Assembly (NCBI GenBank): GCA_029861845.1
Contig: JAOTYM010000003.1
Location: 1-64,000 of the forward strand
Direction: 5' to 3'
Length of the DNA stretch: 64,000 nt
From: Gammaproteobacteria bacterium
Lineage (GTDB): Bacteria > Pseudomonadota > Gammaproteobacteria > Acidiferrobacterales > SPGG2
Made by a program: the position numbers and the translations under genes. The notes below the pieces were generated by a model. It worked only from the letters and a program-made list of their open reading frames with translations. It made no database searches and was not told the DNA's origin. Positions 1 to 9,058 of this stretch are shown here, in pieces; positions within the stretch are counted from its first letter, which is position 1; each line of letters opens with the position of its first letter.

Positions 1-2
1 TC

Positions 3-170
3 GTAGTGGCCACCACGATTCTCATCGTGCTACCGGAAAAACTGCAGGCCATCCAGGAGTACCGGTTCCTGCTGTTCGCGACAATGGTCATCCTGATCCT
101 GCTTTTCCGCCCCGAGGGTTTGTTGCCGCGGCCGCTTCGGACATACCTTCCCGGATGGCGGCCGAAGTAA
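3..170 (+). CDS. livM: Branched-chain amino acid ABC transporter permease (LivM-like), C-terminal fragment
   Basis: Frame 3 reads VVATTILIVLPEKLQAIQEYRFLLFATMVILILLFRPEGLLPRPLRTYLPGWRPK*, the typical LivM C-terminus (LLFRPEGL), directly upstream of livG/livF; truncated at the window edge. Confidence 0.75.
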   Translation, partial: VVATTILIVLPEKLQAIQEYRFLLFATMVILILLFRPEGLLPRPLRTYLPGWRPK

Positions 171-952
171 ACAACTCGACGCAAGACCTTCTCGATTCCC
201 GCAACCTGACGAAACGGTTCGGCGGTCTCACTGCCGTAGACAAACTGAATCTCGTGGTCCGTTCTAACGAGATCCTCGGCTTAATCGGTCCCAATGGCTC
301 GGGAAAAACAACCTTCTTCAACGTGGTGACAGGAATCTACCCGACAAGCGAAGGCCAGATCATATTTGATGGCAAGGATGTTACCAACCTGCCATCGCAA
401 GCGATCTACCATGCAGGGATCGCGCGCACCTTTCAGCGATCGCGATTATCGTTATCGCTATCGATCTTCGACAACATTATGATCGGGAATCGTAGGTGGC
501 TGAACCAAGGCTTGTGGTTCAATCTCGTCCGGCGTGCGGCGTTCAAACGGCAGTTTGAAGAAAGTTTTACACAGGCACGGGAGCTCGTGGAGGTATTCGA
601 CCCGCCATTGGCCGATCACATGTTCGACGCTGTCGGAGGATTACCGATGATTGATCGCCGGCGTATAGAGATCTGCCGGGCATTGATCAGTCGCCCGAAG
701 CTGCTCCTGCTCGACGAACCGTCAGCCGGTATGACGCACGAGGAGACAACGCAGTTGATGGACGATCTCCTTGAGGTCAAAAACCGCTTCGAGGATTTGA
801 CGATCATCATTATCGAGCACGAAATGGGCGTCATCGAGCGTGTTACCAATACCTGCGTGGTTCTGAACTTCGGACAAAAGATCTGCGAGGGAACCTATCA
901 GGAAGTGTCCGACGATAAGCTCGTGCAGCAAGCCTATTTGGGAATCCAATGA
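155..952 (+). CDS. livG: Branched-chain amino acid ABC transporter ATP-binding protein LivG-like
   Basis: Walker A GPNGSGKTT, Walker B LLLLDEPSAGM, LivG-like FFNVVTGIYPTSEGQI; overlaps livF by ATGA. Confidence 0.9.
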   Translation: MAAEVNNSTQDLLDSRNLTKRFGGLTAVDKLNLVVRSNEILGLIGPNGSGKTTFFNVVTGIYPTSEGQIIFDGKDVTNLPSQAIYHAGIARTFQRSRLSLSLSIFDNIMIGNRRWLNQGLWFNLVRRAAFKRQFEESFTQARELVEVFDPPLADHMFDAVGGLPMIDRRRIEICRALISRPKLLLLDEPSAGMTHEETTQLMDDLLEVKNRFEDLTIIIIEHEMGVIERVTNTCVVLNFGQKICEGTYQEVSDDKLVQQAYLGIQ

Positions 953-1671
953 GCGCGAAAGACCAAAGCGGGTTGATTGTGGAAAGCGTCTACACTGCCT
1001 ATGACAAGGCCGATGTCTTGGAAGGCGTTTCCCTGAAGGCCGAGAGTGGCAAGATCACGTGCCTGTTGGGCTCCAACGGCTCCGGGAAATCGACGTTGAT
1101 CCGCTCCATTTTGGCATTGACCAAACCGAATCGTGGCCGCATCGTTTTCGACGGTACTAAACTAACCGGCCTGCCTACACATAGGATCATCGGCGCTGGT
1201 ATCGCCTGTATCCCCGAAGGCCGCAAAGTTTTTCCCAAGTTAACGGTCGAGGAAAACCTCCGCCTCGGGGGCTATCAAGAAAACTCGCAGGAGATTATCA
1301 GCCAGCGCCTCGAGCACGTCTACGAGACCTTTCCGGTCCTCCGGGAACGACGGGAACAGATCGCAGGCACTATGTCTGGCGGCGAACAGGCGATGATCTC
1401 GATAGGTCGCGGGTTGATGGGCGCTCCGAAGCTGCTGATGCTCGACGAACCTTCGCTTGGGCTCTCACCGGCGCTGGTCAAAGAAAATTTTAAAATCATC
1501 GAGCGCATCAACGAGCAAGGAATCACAGTTTTCCTGGTTGAGCAGAACGTACACCAGACTCTTGCGATTGCTGATTACGGTTATGTTTTGTCAAAGGGGC
1601 GCGTCGTTGCTGCTGGCACACCGGACGAGTTGGGCCAGACCAGAGAGGTTCATCAGGCCTACTTCGGCTGA
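949..1671 (+). CDS. livF: Branched-chain amino acid ABC transporter ATP-binding protein LivF-like
   Basis: Walker A GSNGSGKST, MSGGEQ signature, LLMLDEPSLGLSP, VFLVEQN; follows livG. Confidence 0.9.
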   Translation: MSAKDQSGLIVESVYTAYDKADVLEGVSLKAESGKITCLLGSNGSGKSTLIRSILALTKPNRGRIVFDGTKLTGLPTHRIIGAGIACIPEGRKVFPKLTVEENLRLGGYQENSQEIISQRLEHVYETFPVLRERREQIAGTMSGGEQAMISIGRGLMGAPKLLMLDEPSLGLSPALVKENFKIIERINEQGITVFLVEQNVHQTLAIADYGYVLSKGRVVAAGTPDELGQTREVHQAYFG

Positions 1672-1902
1672 AGTAATCGTTCATTGTGTGACCTGGTCTC
1701 GTTTGAGATCACACCCGTTCTCACAGGTGAGAAGGCTGCCGAAGTCATCGGGTAACCCTATTCATGTCACCTAGTCGGTGTGTCAGGTTTGTGTCAAACT
1801 GATATTTGCTGAGGCCGAAAATCAACGACTTACGTTGTGTTTGTAAATGGGGGCGGGCGTCGCAAATGGCTGTTTCAATTAAAGTTTGAATTTCCCGGGC
1901 GC

Positions 1903-1948
1903 GACTACGAACCAGGTGGTCGGGAGTTCGATCTCTCCGGGCGCGCCA
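1903..1948 (+). repeat. 3'-half tRNA-Arg(ACG)-like fragment (anticodon loop to CCA), possible attachment-site remnant, copy 1
   Basis: gactacgaaccaggtggtcgggagttcgatctctccgggcgcgcca: anticodon loop CTACGAA, 3' anticodon stem, 5-nt variable loop, T-arm, CGGGCGC-G-CCA; no 5' half found upstream; repeated at 6802-6848. Confidence 0.7.
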
Positions 1949-2249
1949 TCTGATCAATATCTTACGTACTCGTCCCCGATTCTAAATAAGACGAGCGTGG
2001 GACTTTGCGCTACCGCTTTCAGCCTGTGTTCGGGCGTGATTAGGGTGAGCATCGCAGGTATGATCACGGTTCCGCTGGCCACGAGACGCAATAGACCAAA
2101 CAGCGCTCGTGCCACCTACGCGTGGAGCTTGCTTTGACAGATAGCGGGCAGTCAAGATGTATTAGGCGTCTGCTCTCGACCGCGGATCGACTAGGCGCGC
2201 GGGTCGCGGCTTTCCTAGAAAACAGTTCTTCTGATGCGGGCCCACAAAT

Positions 2250-2474
2250 ATGGCACATCGGGTTCAACCAACACCATCATTGTTCACGCTTGCTGTGAAG
2301 CGGTTTTGGCCGCGTTCACGTTTAGCACGGGATATCGCCCTGATTCTAGCGATCAAGCTAACGGCGTTAGTGGTTATTAAACTGTTGTGGTTCTCTGATC
2401 CACCTGCAACCCCTACACTCGAAGTAGATCAGGCCTTGTTCGGCTTGGCGGATGAAAGCAAGCATCGGCGATAA
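2250..2474 (+). CDS. cydP: Cytochrome bd oxidase putative small subunit CydP-like
   Basis: Short single-TM protein with SRLARDIALILAIKLTALVVIKLLWF directly upstream of cydA. Confidence 0.6.
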   Translation: MAHRVQPTPSLFTLAVKRFWPRSRLARDIALILAIKLTALVVIKLLWFSDPPATPTLEVDQALFGLADESKHRR

Positions 2475-2490
2475 TTCGAGGCTACTGTTT

Positions 2491-4077
2491 ATGTTTCCGA
2501 CCGAAGAAGTCGTCAATCTCTCCCGCCTGCAGTTTGGTCTGACGGCGATGTATCATTTCTTGTTTGTACCCCTCACCCTCGGGTTGGGTTTGCTCTTGGC
2601 CATCATGGAGTCCGTCTATGTCATGACTGGCAAAGAAATCTACAAGGACATGACGCGCTTCTGGGGCATGTTGTTTGGGATCAACTTCGCCATGGGTGTC
2701 GCCACCGGGCTCCCACTTGAGTTTCAATTTGGCACGAACTGGGCCTACTACTCGCACTACGTCGGCGATGTATTCGGTGTGCCGCTCGCACTGGAAGGAC
2801 TGATTGCCTTTTTCTTGGAGGCGACGCTGGTCGGCCTGTTCTTTTTTGGTTGGAATCGTTTGACCAAAGTGCAGCATCTCACGGTGACTTGGTTGGTCGC
2901 CCTGGGAGCCAACTTCTCAGCGTTATTTATCTTGGTCGCTAATGGTTGGATGCAACATCCAGTCGGCGCCGAGTTCAACTACGAGACCATGCGGATGGAA
3001 CTCAAGAGCTTCACCGAAGTTTTTTTCAATCCGGTGGCGCAGGTCAAATTCGTGCACACAGTGTCTGCCGGCTACGTGACAGGTGCCATGTTCGTGTTAG
3101 GGATCAGTGCCTATTACCTATTGAAAGGGCGCGACCGCGCCTTCGCCATACGCTCGTTTGCGGTGGCGGCCGGATTTGGCTTAGCGTCGGCGTTGTCGGT
3201 GATGGTCCTGGGTGACGAGAGTGGGTACGAATTAGGAGATGTGCAAAAGACCAAGCTCGCCGCCATTGAGGCCGAATGGGAGACCCACAAAGCCCCGGCC
3301 GCTTTTACCGTCTTCGGTCTCCCGAATCAGGAAAAGCAAACCACCGAATACGCCATCAAAGTGCCCTATGTGCTCGGCTTGATCGCCACCCGGTCCGTCG
3401 ACAAGGAGGTCGTTGGTCTTAAGGACTTGATGGCAAGACACGAGCAGCGCATTCGCCGTGGAATGATCGCTTACGAAGCGCTGCAGAAACTGCGTGGCGG
3501 CGATGAGAGCCAGCCGGTGCAGGATACGTTTGAACTCCATAAAGTAGATCTTGGTTATGCACTGTTGCTTAAGCGCTATACCCCCAACGTGGTCGATGCG
3601 ACTGAAGCACAAATCCAACAGGCGGTAAAAGACACGATTCCTCATGTTGCCACCTTATACTGGAGCTTCCGGGTTATGGTGGGCATAGGATTTCTCATGC
3701 TATTTATCTTTGTCGCGGCGTTCTATTTCACGGCTGTGCGTTCCGCCTGGAACCAACGCTGGTTGCTGCGGCTAGCCTTATATAGCATCCCCCTGCCGTG
3801 GATCGCAGCCGAAATGGGATGGATTGTAGCGGAATATGGTCGACAACCTTGGACCATAGCAGAAGTGTTGCCGACCTTCTTAAGTAGTTCGAGCTTAGAA
3901 GCGAGCAATGTCTACGTCAGTCTCGCCGCCTTTGTGGTTTTCTATACGGCGTTGCTGATCGCGGAGCTGTATCTCGTGTTTAAATACGCGCGCTTGGGGC
4001 CGAGTAGCTTGCATACTGGACGCTACCATTTTGAGCAGCGTGGCCGTGGCACGAGAAGTAAGGAGGGCGCACCATGA
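2491..4077 (+). CDS. cydA: Cytochrome bd ubiquinol oxidase subunit I
   Basis: LSRLQFGLTAMYHFLFVPLTLGL; LEFQFGTNWAYYSHYVGDVFGVPLA; WIVAEYGRQPW; start trimmed to ATG 2491. Confidence 0.95.
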   Translation: MFPTEEVVNLSRLQFGLTAMYHFLFVPLTLGLGLLLAIMESVYVMTGKEIYKDMTRFWGMLFGINFAMGVATGLPLEFQFGTNWAYYSHYVGDVFGVPLALEGLIAFFLEATLVGLFFFGWNRLTKVQHLTVTWLVALGANFSALFILVANGWMQHPVGAEFNYETMRMELKSFTEVFFNPVAQVKFVHTVSAGYVTGAMFVLGISAYYLLKGRDRAFAIRSFAVAAGFGLASALSVMVLGDESGYELGDVQKTKLAAIEAEWETHKAPAAFTVFGLPNQEKQTTEYAIKVPYVLGLIATRSVDKEVVGLKDLMARHEQRIRRGMIAYEALQKLRGGDESQPVQDTFELHKVDLGYALLLKRYTPNVVDATEAQIQQAVKDTIPHVATLYWSFRVMVGIGFLMLFIFVAAFYFTAVRSAWNQRWLLRLALYSIPLPWIAAEMGWIVAEYGRQPWTIAEVLPTFLSSSSLEASNVYVSLAAFVVFYTALLIAELYLVFKYARLGPSSLHTGRYHFEQRGRGTRSKEGAP

Positions 4078-5216
4078 TCTTGGATTATGAGACACTCAAG
4101 ATTATCTGGTGGCTGTTTGTGGGCCTATTGTTGATCGGCTTTGTCCTGACCGCGGGTTTCGACCTAGGAATAGGGACATTGCTTCCATTCCTCGGCAAGA
4201 AAGACGAAGAGCGTCGGGTCATCATCAATACTATCGGCGCTACCTGGGAAGGCAACCAGGTGTGGCTGGTCCTCGGCGCCGGTGCCGTGTTTGCCGCCTG
4301 GCCACTAATTTATGCGGCGGCGTTTTCGGGGTTCTACGCTGCCATGCTGCTGGCGTTGTTTGCCTTGGTCATTCGGCCCGGTGGATTCGCCTACCGTAGC
4401 AAACTGTCAGATCCCCGGTGGCGTAGCTTGTGGGATTGGGCGTTGTTTGTCGGCGGGGTAGTGCCGGCTCTGATCTTTGGTGTGGCGTTCGGCAATCTGC
4501 TTCAGGGGGTGCCGTTTCATTACGATGACACGCTGCGATCGTTCTACACCGGGTCGTTCTTTGCGCTGTTTAACCCATTTGCCCTGCTTGCTGGCATCGT
4601 AAGCGTGGCCATGCTAGTGATGCATGGCGGTATTTTTTTACAGATTCGCACGGAAGGCGAGATTAACGCGCGCGCAAAGCGTGCAGTTATGATCTTTAGC
4701 GGGCTTTTCGTCGTGGCGCTCGCGCTCGCGGGGCTTTGGGTGGCGTTCGGCATCGATGGCTACCGCGTGATATCGATGCCCGATCCCAATAGCAGCTTCA
4801 CACCCTTGGAAAAAACAGTCGATAAGGTTACCGGCGCGTGGCTTGTTAATTACAGACTTTACCCGTGGACGGTGCTTGCCCCGGTAGCGGGCTTCGCCGG
4901 GGCGATAATTGCCTGGTTTCTATCGCAGAGAAACCAGGCTGGGTCAGCCTTCATAGCGAGCTCCCTATCCCTGACAGGTGTGGTCCTGACCACTGGTTTC
5001 GCCATGTTTCCGTTTATGATGCCGTCCAGCAGTCATCCGGGGCACAGCCTGACGGTCTGGGATGGTGTCTCAAGCCATTTAACACTCAGCTGGATGTTCT
5101 GGGCGACGGTTGTCTTTTTACCGGTCATCATCGCCTACACTAGCTGGGTTTTCCGGGTCTTGCGCGGTAAGGTCACGGTAGAAGACATTCGCAAGGACGA
5201 ACATTCGGCCTATTAA
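4074..5216 (+). CDS. cydB: Cytochrome bd ubiquinol oxidase subunit II
   Basis: LLIGFVLTAGFDLGIGTLLPFLGK, GATWEGNQVWLVLGAGAVFAAWP; ATGA overlap with cydA. Confidence 0.95.
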   Translation: MILDYETLKIIWWLFVGLLLIGFVLTAGFDLGIGTLLPFLGKKDEERRVIINTIGATWEGNQVWLVLGAGAVFAAWPLIYAAAFSGFYAAMLLALFALVIRPGGFAYRSKLSDPRWRSLWDWALFVGGVVPALIFGVAFGNLLQGVPFHYDDTLRSFYTGSFFALFNPFALLAGIVSVAMLVMHGGIFLQIRTEGEINARAKRAVMIFSGLFVVALALAGLWVAFGIDGYRVISMPDPNSSFTPLEKTVDKVTGAWLVNYRLYPWTVLAPVAGFAGAIIAWFLSQRNQAGSAFIASSLSLTGVVLTTGFAMFPFMMPSSSHPGHSLTVWDGVSSHLTLSWMFWATVVFLPVIIAYTSWVFRVLRGKVTVEDIRKDEHSAY

Positions 5217-5233
5217 CTAAAGGGGTATTGTGT

Positions 5234-5392
5234 ATGTGGTATTTTGCGTGGATTCTCGGTGTTCTTCTCGCTTGCGCTTTCGGAATTATCAACGTCGTGT
5301 GGCTGGAATTCGAGCATCTGCTGGAGGTGGACGAAGAAACAAAAGCCGATGATCAAGCTCAAGCAGCTGCAAAAGACGCGACGCAGAACTAG
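5234..5392 (+). CDS. cydX: Cytochrome bd oxidase small subunit CydX/YbgT (52 aa), absent from the ORF track
   Basis: MWYFAWILGVLLACAFGIINVVWLEFEHLLEVDEETKADDQAQAAAKDATQN*, typical MWYFAWILG start, 17 bp after cydB stop. Confidence 0.88.
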   Translation: MWYFAWILGVLLACAFGIINVVWLEFEHLLEVDEETKADDQAQAAAKDATQN

Positions 5393-5437
5393 TTCTAGGC
5401 GCCGCTTTATGAACTGCTCTCTGGAATTCCGACGGGT

Positions 5438-5866
5438 GTGATGCGAATGAAGGACTATGCTGAAATGTTCAACGAGAGTTATCAGCGGGCGCTTGCCTTT
5501 CGCGATGAGGGACCGCAATTTCTTGATCGTTTTTACGAGATATTTTTCTCAAAATCGCCTGAGATCGCAGAGCTTTTTGAGACCACGCATATGGGTGCCC
5601 AAAAAACGATGCTACAGGACTCACTTTTCTACATGCGAGATTTCTTCATACACCGGACAGCGAACGACTACATGGAACGGGTTGCGAAGGTACACGGTAA
5701 AGCAGGGAGAAATGCTCGACCCGAATTGTACGACGTCTGGCTTGAAAGCTTGATTGAGGCGGCCCGCGAGTGTGATCCGGTGTTCACTGACGATATCGAG
5801 TTGGCCTGGAAAATTGCCCTCTCTCCTGGCATCACTTATATGAAACATATGTATGACAGATATTGA
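5438..5866 (+). CDS. Single-domain globin-like protein
   Basis: 142 aa helical protein with globin-like pattern (FLDRFYEIFFSKSPEIAELFETTHMGAQKTML...RVAKVHGKAG...IELAWKIALSPGITYM). Confidence 0.75.
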   Translation: MMRMKDYAEMFNESYQRALAFRDEGPQFLDRFYEIFFSKSPEIAELFETTHMGAQKTMLQDSLFYMRDFFIHRTANDYMERVAKVHGKAGRNARPELYDVWLESLIEAARECDPVFTDDIELAWKIALSPGITYMKHMYDRY

Positions 5867-6029
5867 TCCGTAACGTCGATCGATATAGCGAGAACGTCGA
5901 AGAGCGGAGTGCAGTGTAGTGCCACCCGAGAGGGTATAGCTGCCTAAAACTCGCCTGGCAGATGACGAAAAGATCAACCCGTAACAATCAGGGCAGTGGA
6001 AGCTCTAGTGATGGCACCGTACGTACTGC

Positions 6030-6374
6030 CTACCGGCCTTTACACTCCTTGATCGTTCCATTTGGGCCAAACTCCACGCGGCTTAACCGGTCGCAGCGTA
6101 ATGAACCCAAGCTAACGGGCGCCACTATGGTACAACTTTTCAACTTCCCATCGGGGTATTGCACTAGTGTATAGCCATCGGCGCAGGTCAGTCTTTCTCC
6201 TTGGGCCGTATAGATCTGATGATTACCGTTAAGATTGCAACTCTTTATGCCACCATCAGGATAGAATTTAATACCGACATTGCAGTTCAATTCAGCAGTC
6301 GCAGCGTAACTAATCAGGGTCAACGCTAACCCCAGTAAGAGCAAGCTAAAGGACAACTGTCTTCGCGTGTGCAT
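6030..6374 (-). CDS. Secreted Cys-containing small protein with internal repeats
   Basis: Signal peptide MHTRRQLSFSLLLLGLALTLISYAATA; repeats KFYPDGGIKSCNL / VQYPDGKLKSCTI / VEFGPNGTIKECK. Confidence 0.6.
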   Translation of the reverse strand: MHTRRQLSFSLLLLGLALTLISYAATAELNCNVGIKFYPDGGIKSCNLNGNHQIYTAQGERLTCADGYTLVQYPDGKLKSCTIVAPVSLGSLRCDRLSRVEFGPNGTIKECKGR

Positions 6375-6801
6375 CGCTGTTCCCTCCAGAGCCGATTGTC
6401 GATTTCAAGCTGTGTAGCCAAACTAAGCCTAGAAAGTTAGCGAAACCACGTTTGGCTGTGGCCGAAGTTGGAGGGCAAGACCCCTCAGAAAGCGGCAACT
6501 TAACTCCTGGCAGACGGATTGGTGGGTGTTCACTACAGACAGGGTGGTCAGGATGGCTGGCCGCGTGTCTGCCGCCTACCAGTGTTTTGTTTACTCTATT
6601 TTCATTTCGTTCGCATTGAGGCAAATCAAGAAAGTATATAAAGAGGAGCTTGAAGAGGGCGTCTCTCCAAGGAATCAAAATCTTTACCGCGGCATTTCAT
6701 TCCCAAGACAACACGCAACAATTTGAACTTTCTCGGGGTGAAACGGTACTCGTTTTAGGAATTTTCGTCGTAACTGCTTGATAACAATCATTTGTATCAC
6801 T

Positions 6802-6848
6802 GACTACGAACCAGGTGGTCGGGTGGTCGAATCTCTCCGGGCGTGCCA
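6802..6848 (+). repeat. 3'-half tRNA-Arg(ACG)-like fragment, copy 2
   Basis: gactacgaaccaggtggtcgggtggtcgaatctctccgggcgtgcca, nearly identical to 1903-1948 and in the same orientation; no 5' half upstream. Confidence 0.7.
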
Positions 6849-6853
6849 AAGAT

Positions 6854-6879
6854 AAAGTCCACCTTGCGTGGGCTTTTTC
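6854..6879 (+). terminator. Rho-independent terminator following the tRNA-like fragment
   Basis: AAAGTCCAC-CTTGC-GTGGGCTTT then TTT: 9-bp stem with T-tract. Confidence 0.7.
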
Positions 6880-6894
6880 TTTATCATTGGTGCA

Positions 6895-8160
6895 ATGAAC
6901 AATCTTTGGGAAGCTACCGCAGCACCGCCCCCTGAGTCCGAGCCGCTGGCAGGGAGCCTCAGCGCAGACGTAGCCGTGATCGGTGCCGGATTCACGGGTT
7001 GTGCGGCGGCGCTGCGGCTGGCACAAGCCAGCACTGACGTCTGTGTTATTGAGGCCGAGGATATAGGCTATGGTGCATCAGGCCGTAACGTCGGGTTAGT
7101 GAACGCCGGCTTGTGGGTGGAGCCGCAGATGATAGAGGCTGAGTTAGGTCAGGAAAACGGGAAGCGTCTTAACGATATGCTGATACAGGCGCCGGACATT
7201 GTTTTCGATTTGATCGAAAAGCATAGTATTCCTTGCGAGCCGATACGGACGGGCACGCTCTACTGTGCGCATGCGCGACGTGGGTTTAGAAGGCTCGAGC
7301 GGCGAGCAGCGCAACTCATAGCAGGCGGGGCACCAGTTAAACTGCTCTCGCCGGATGAGGCGCGTGAGAAAACAGGGTCCGACGCGCTTCATGGTGCACT
7401 ATTGGATCCCCGTGCCGGCACCATTCAGCCGCTTAGCTACGTCCGCGGATTGGCGAAAGCTGCGAGTAAGGCAGGGGCCAAGCTTTACACGCGTTCGCGC
7501 GTCAACGCACTCACGCATGACGGCCAGCAATGGCGCGTCGCGACCAGTCAAGGTTCAATAAGTGCTAAGTCGGTGATTGTCGCCACCAATGCATACACGG
7601 CGTCGCTAGATTCGGCGACGATGCCGTCGTTCGTAACCATTCACTACTGTCAGTTTGCCACTGCGCCTTTAGGAAGGGATCTGGCTCACACAATATTGCC
7701 GGAACGTCAGGGGGCATGGGATACGGCGATGGTGATGTCGTCATTTCGAATGGATAACCATGACCGACTGATTGTTGGCGGTATCGGGCGGCTCGACGGA
7801 CCCAGCGCTCGTGCACACGCAGCATGGGCGGGTCGAAAACTGAAGAGCCTCTTTCCCGCGGTGCAGGCTAAGCACTTCGAATTCGGATGGTCAGGCCGTA
7901 TAGCGATAACTGCTGACCGCTTGCCCAAGATCGCAAGAATCGGGCCTGGCGCGTTAATGGTGCATGGCTACAACGGTCGTGGTATCGGCCCAGGAACGAT
8001 CTTTGGTGCTTCGCTGGCGGATTATATATTAAGCGGCGATGAATCCGTGTTACCGCTTCCCGTTCTGAATCGACATAGCGAATCGTTCCGGTTGCTTAAG
8101 TCGTGCTTCTACGAGGTTGGGGCGACCGCTGTTCACTTGATAAGCGACTGGGGTAGGTAG
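6895..8160 (+). CDS. FAD-dependent oxidoreductase (DAO family, gamma-glutamylputrescine oxidase-like)
   Basis: DVAVIGAGFTGCAAALRLAQ, GYGASGRNVGLVN, MVHGYNGRGIGPGTIFGASLADYI; start moved from 6868 to ATG 6895 because the upstream part lies in a terminator. Confidence 0.8.
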   Translation: MNNLWEATAAPPPESEPLAGSLSADVAVIGAGFTGCAAALRLAQASTDVCVIEAEDIGYGASGRNVGLVNAGLWVEPQMIEAELGQENGKRLNDMLIQAPDIVFDLIEKHSIPCEPIRTGTLYCAHARRGFRRLERRAAQLIAGGAPVKLLSPDEAREKTGSDALHGALLDPRAGTIQPLSYVRGLAKAASKAGAKLYTRSRVNALTHDGQQWRVATSQGSISAKSVIVATNAYTASLDSATMPSFVTIHYCQFATAPLGRDLAHTILPERQGAWDTAMVMSSFRMDNHDRLIVGGIGRLDGPSARAHAAWAGRKLKSLFPAVQAKHFEFGWSGRIAITADRLPKIARIGPGALMVHGYNGRGIGPGTIFGASLADYILSGDESVLPLPVLNRHSESFRLLKSCFYEVGATAVHLISDWGR

Positions 8161-8188
8161 TGCCGTGCCGAATTGTTGCGCGCGTCAT

Positions 8189-9049
8189 CTAGTTCACATC
8201 ACAGATGACCTTGACTACTGTCTTTCTTGTACGTAGTTCTGAGCCGAAGCGCATGTAGCGTTTTTCAGTAAGGTCGCTGACATCGAGCGGTGGCTTGGCT
8301 GCACCCGTTCTTGCAAGACCAATTTGTCCCAACATATTCGTTAACGTGATCGGCGCTACGGTCATCAACCGTCCACGTCGATGTGAGCTGGAGCTGTGAA
8401 CGCCGATGACCGCGCCGCTCGTGTCTAGCATTGGGCCACCACTGATGCCGCCCAGTGATTTAATGCCGGGTGGATAAGTGTTGCGCACGCTCCACACCAG
8501 CACCGGCTCGACAAATCTGTAGCGACCTACGGTGCGCTGGCGAGCCCGTCCGAGTAGCAGCGTATGTACTTGTGCCCATTCACCACCGGGGTAGCCGAAG
8601 CCGAATCCCTTTTGCCCGCGGTGCAGCATACGCATCTTAACGGGCCACGGTCGATTCGTCTGACTCGGGATCGAAAAGAGGGCGATATCGGCGCTTGCAT
8701 GAATCGTCACCGCCGATGCCAGACGCGCGCGTTGGCGGCCCGTGACAATGCCTACCTGGTCGCAGCCGTCTACGACATGACGCGCTGTCATCCAATAGCC
8801 AGTTTTATGGACGGGGAAGGCTGAGCCTATGACATCGCGGCGCTCATCGATCTCAACCTCGAGGATGGGGTCACTTGGCGATTGTGGGTCAAGGCCTTCA
8901 CCGATGGTGATCGGTGGTGGGGGCGGAGCCGGCTCAATAGTTCGTTGTGGAATAGGGCGGCGTACTGGCGGTTGAGGTTTATCGATGTTGTCCAGAATAG
9001 CCAGGACCACTGCCAGCAAGAAAACCACCAACAGCCGTAGATATCTCAA
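8189..9049 (-). CDS. Trypsin-like serine protease, membrane-anchored or secreted
   Basis: N-terminal hydrophobic segment; catalytic-triad-like TARHVVDGC, SADIALF, GGISGGPML. Confidence 0.75.
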   Translation of the reverse strand: MRYLRLLVVFLLAVVLAILDNIDKPQPPVRRPIPQRTIEPAPPPPPITIGEGLDPQSPSDPILEVEIDERRDVIGSAFPVHKTGYWMTARHVVDGCDQVGIVTGRQRARLASAVTIHASADIALFSIPSQTNRPWPVKMRMLHRGQKGFGFGYPGGEWAQVHTLLLGRARQRTVGRYRFVEPVLVWSVRNTYPPGIKSLGGISGGPMLDTSGAVIGVHSSSSHRRGRLMTVAPITLTNMLGQIGLARTGAAKPPLDVSDLTEKRYMRFGSELRTRKTVVKVICDVN

Positions 9050-9058
9050 GGTACCACG

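Noticed and set aside
1886-2137. 83-aa ORF starting over tRNA-like copy 1
   Set aside because: Its N-terminal sequence is just the translation of the tRNA fragment; no family signal.
6526-6726. 66-aa plus-strand ORF between the small secreted protein and tRNA copy 2
   Set aside because: No RBS or recognisable motif; likely chance ORF in a non-coding remnant region.
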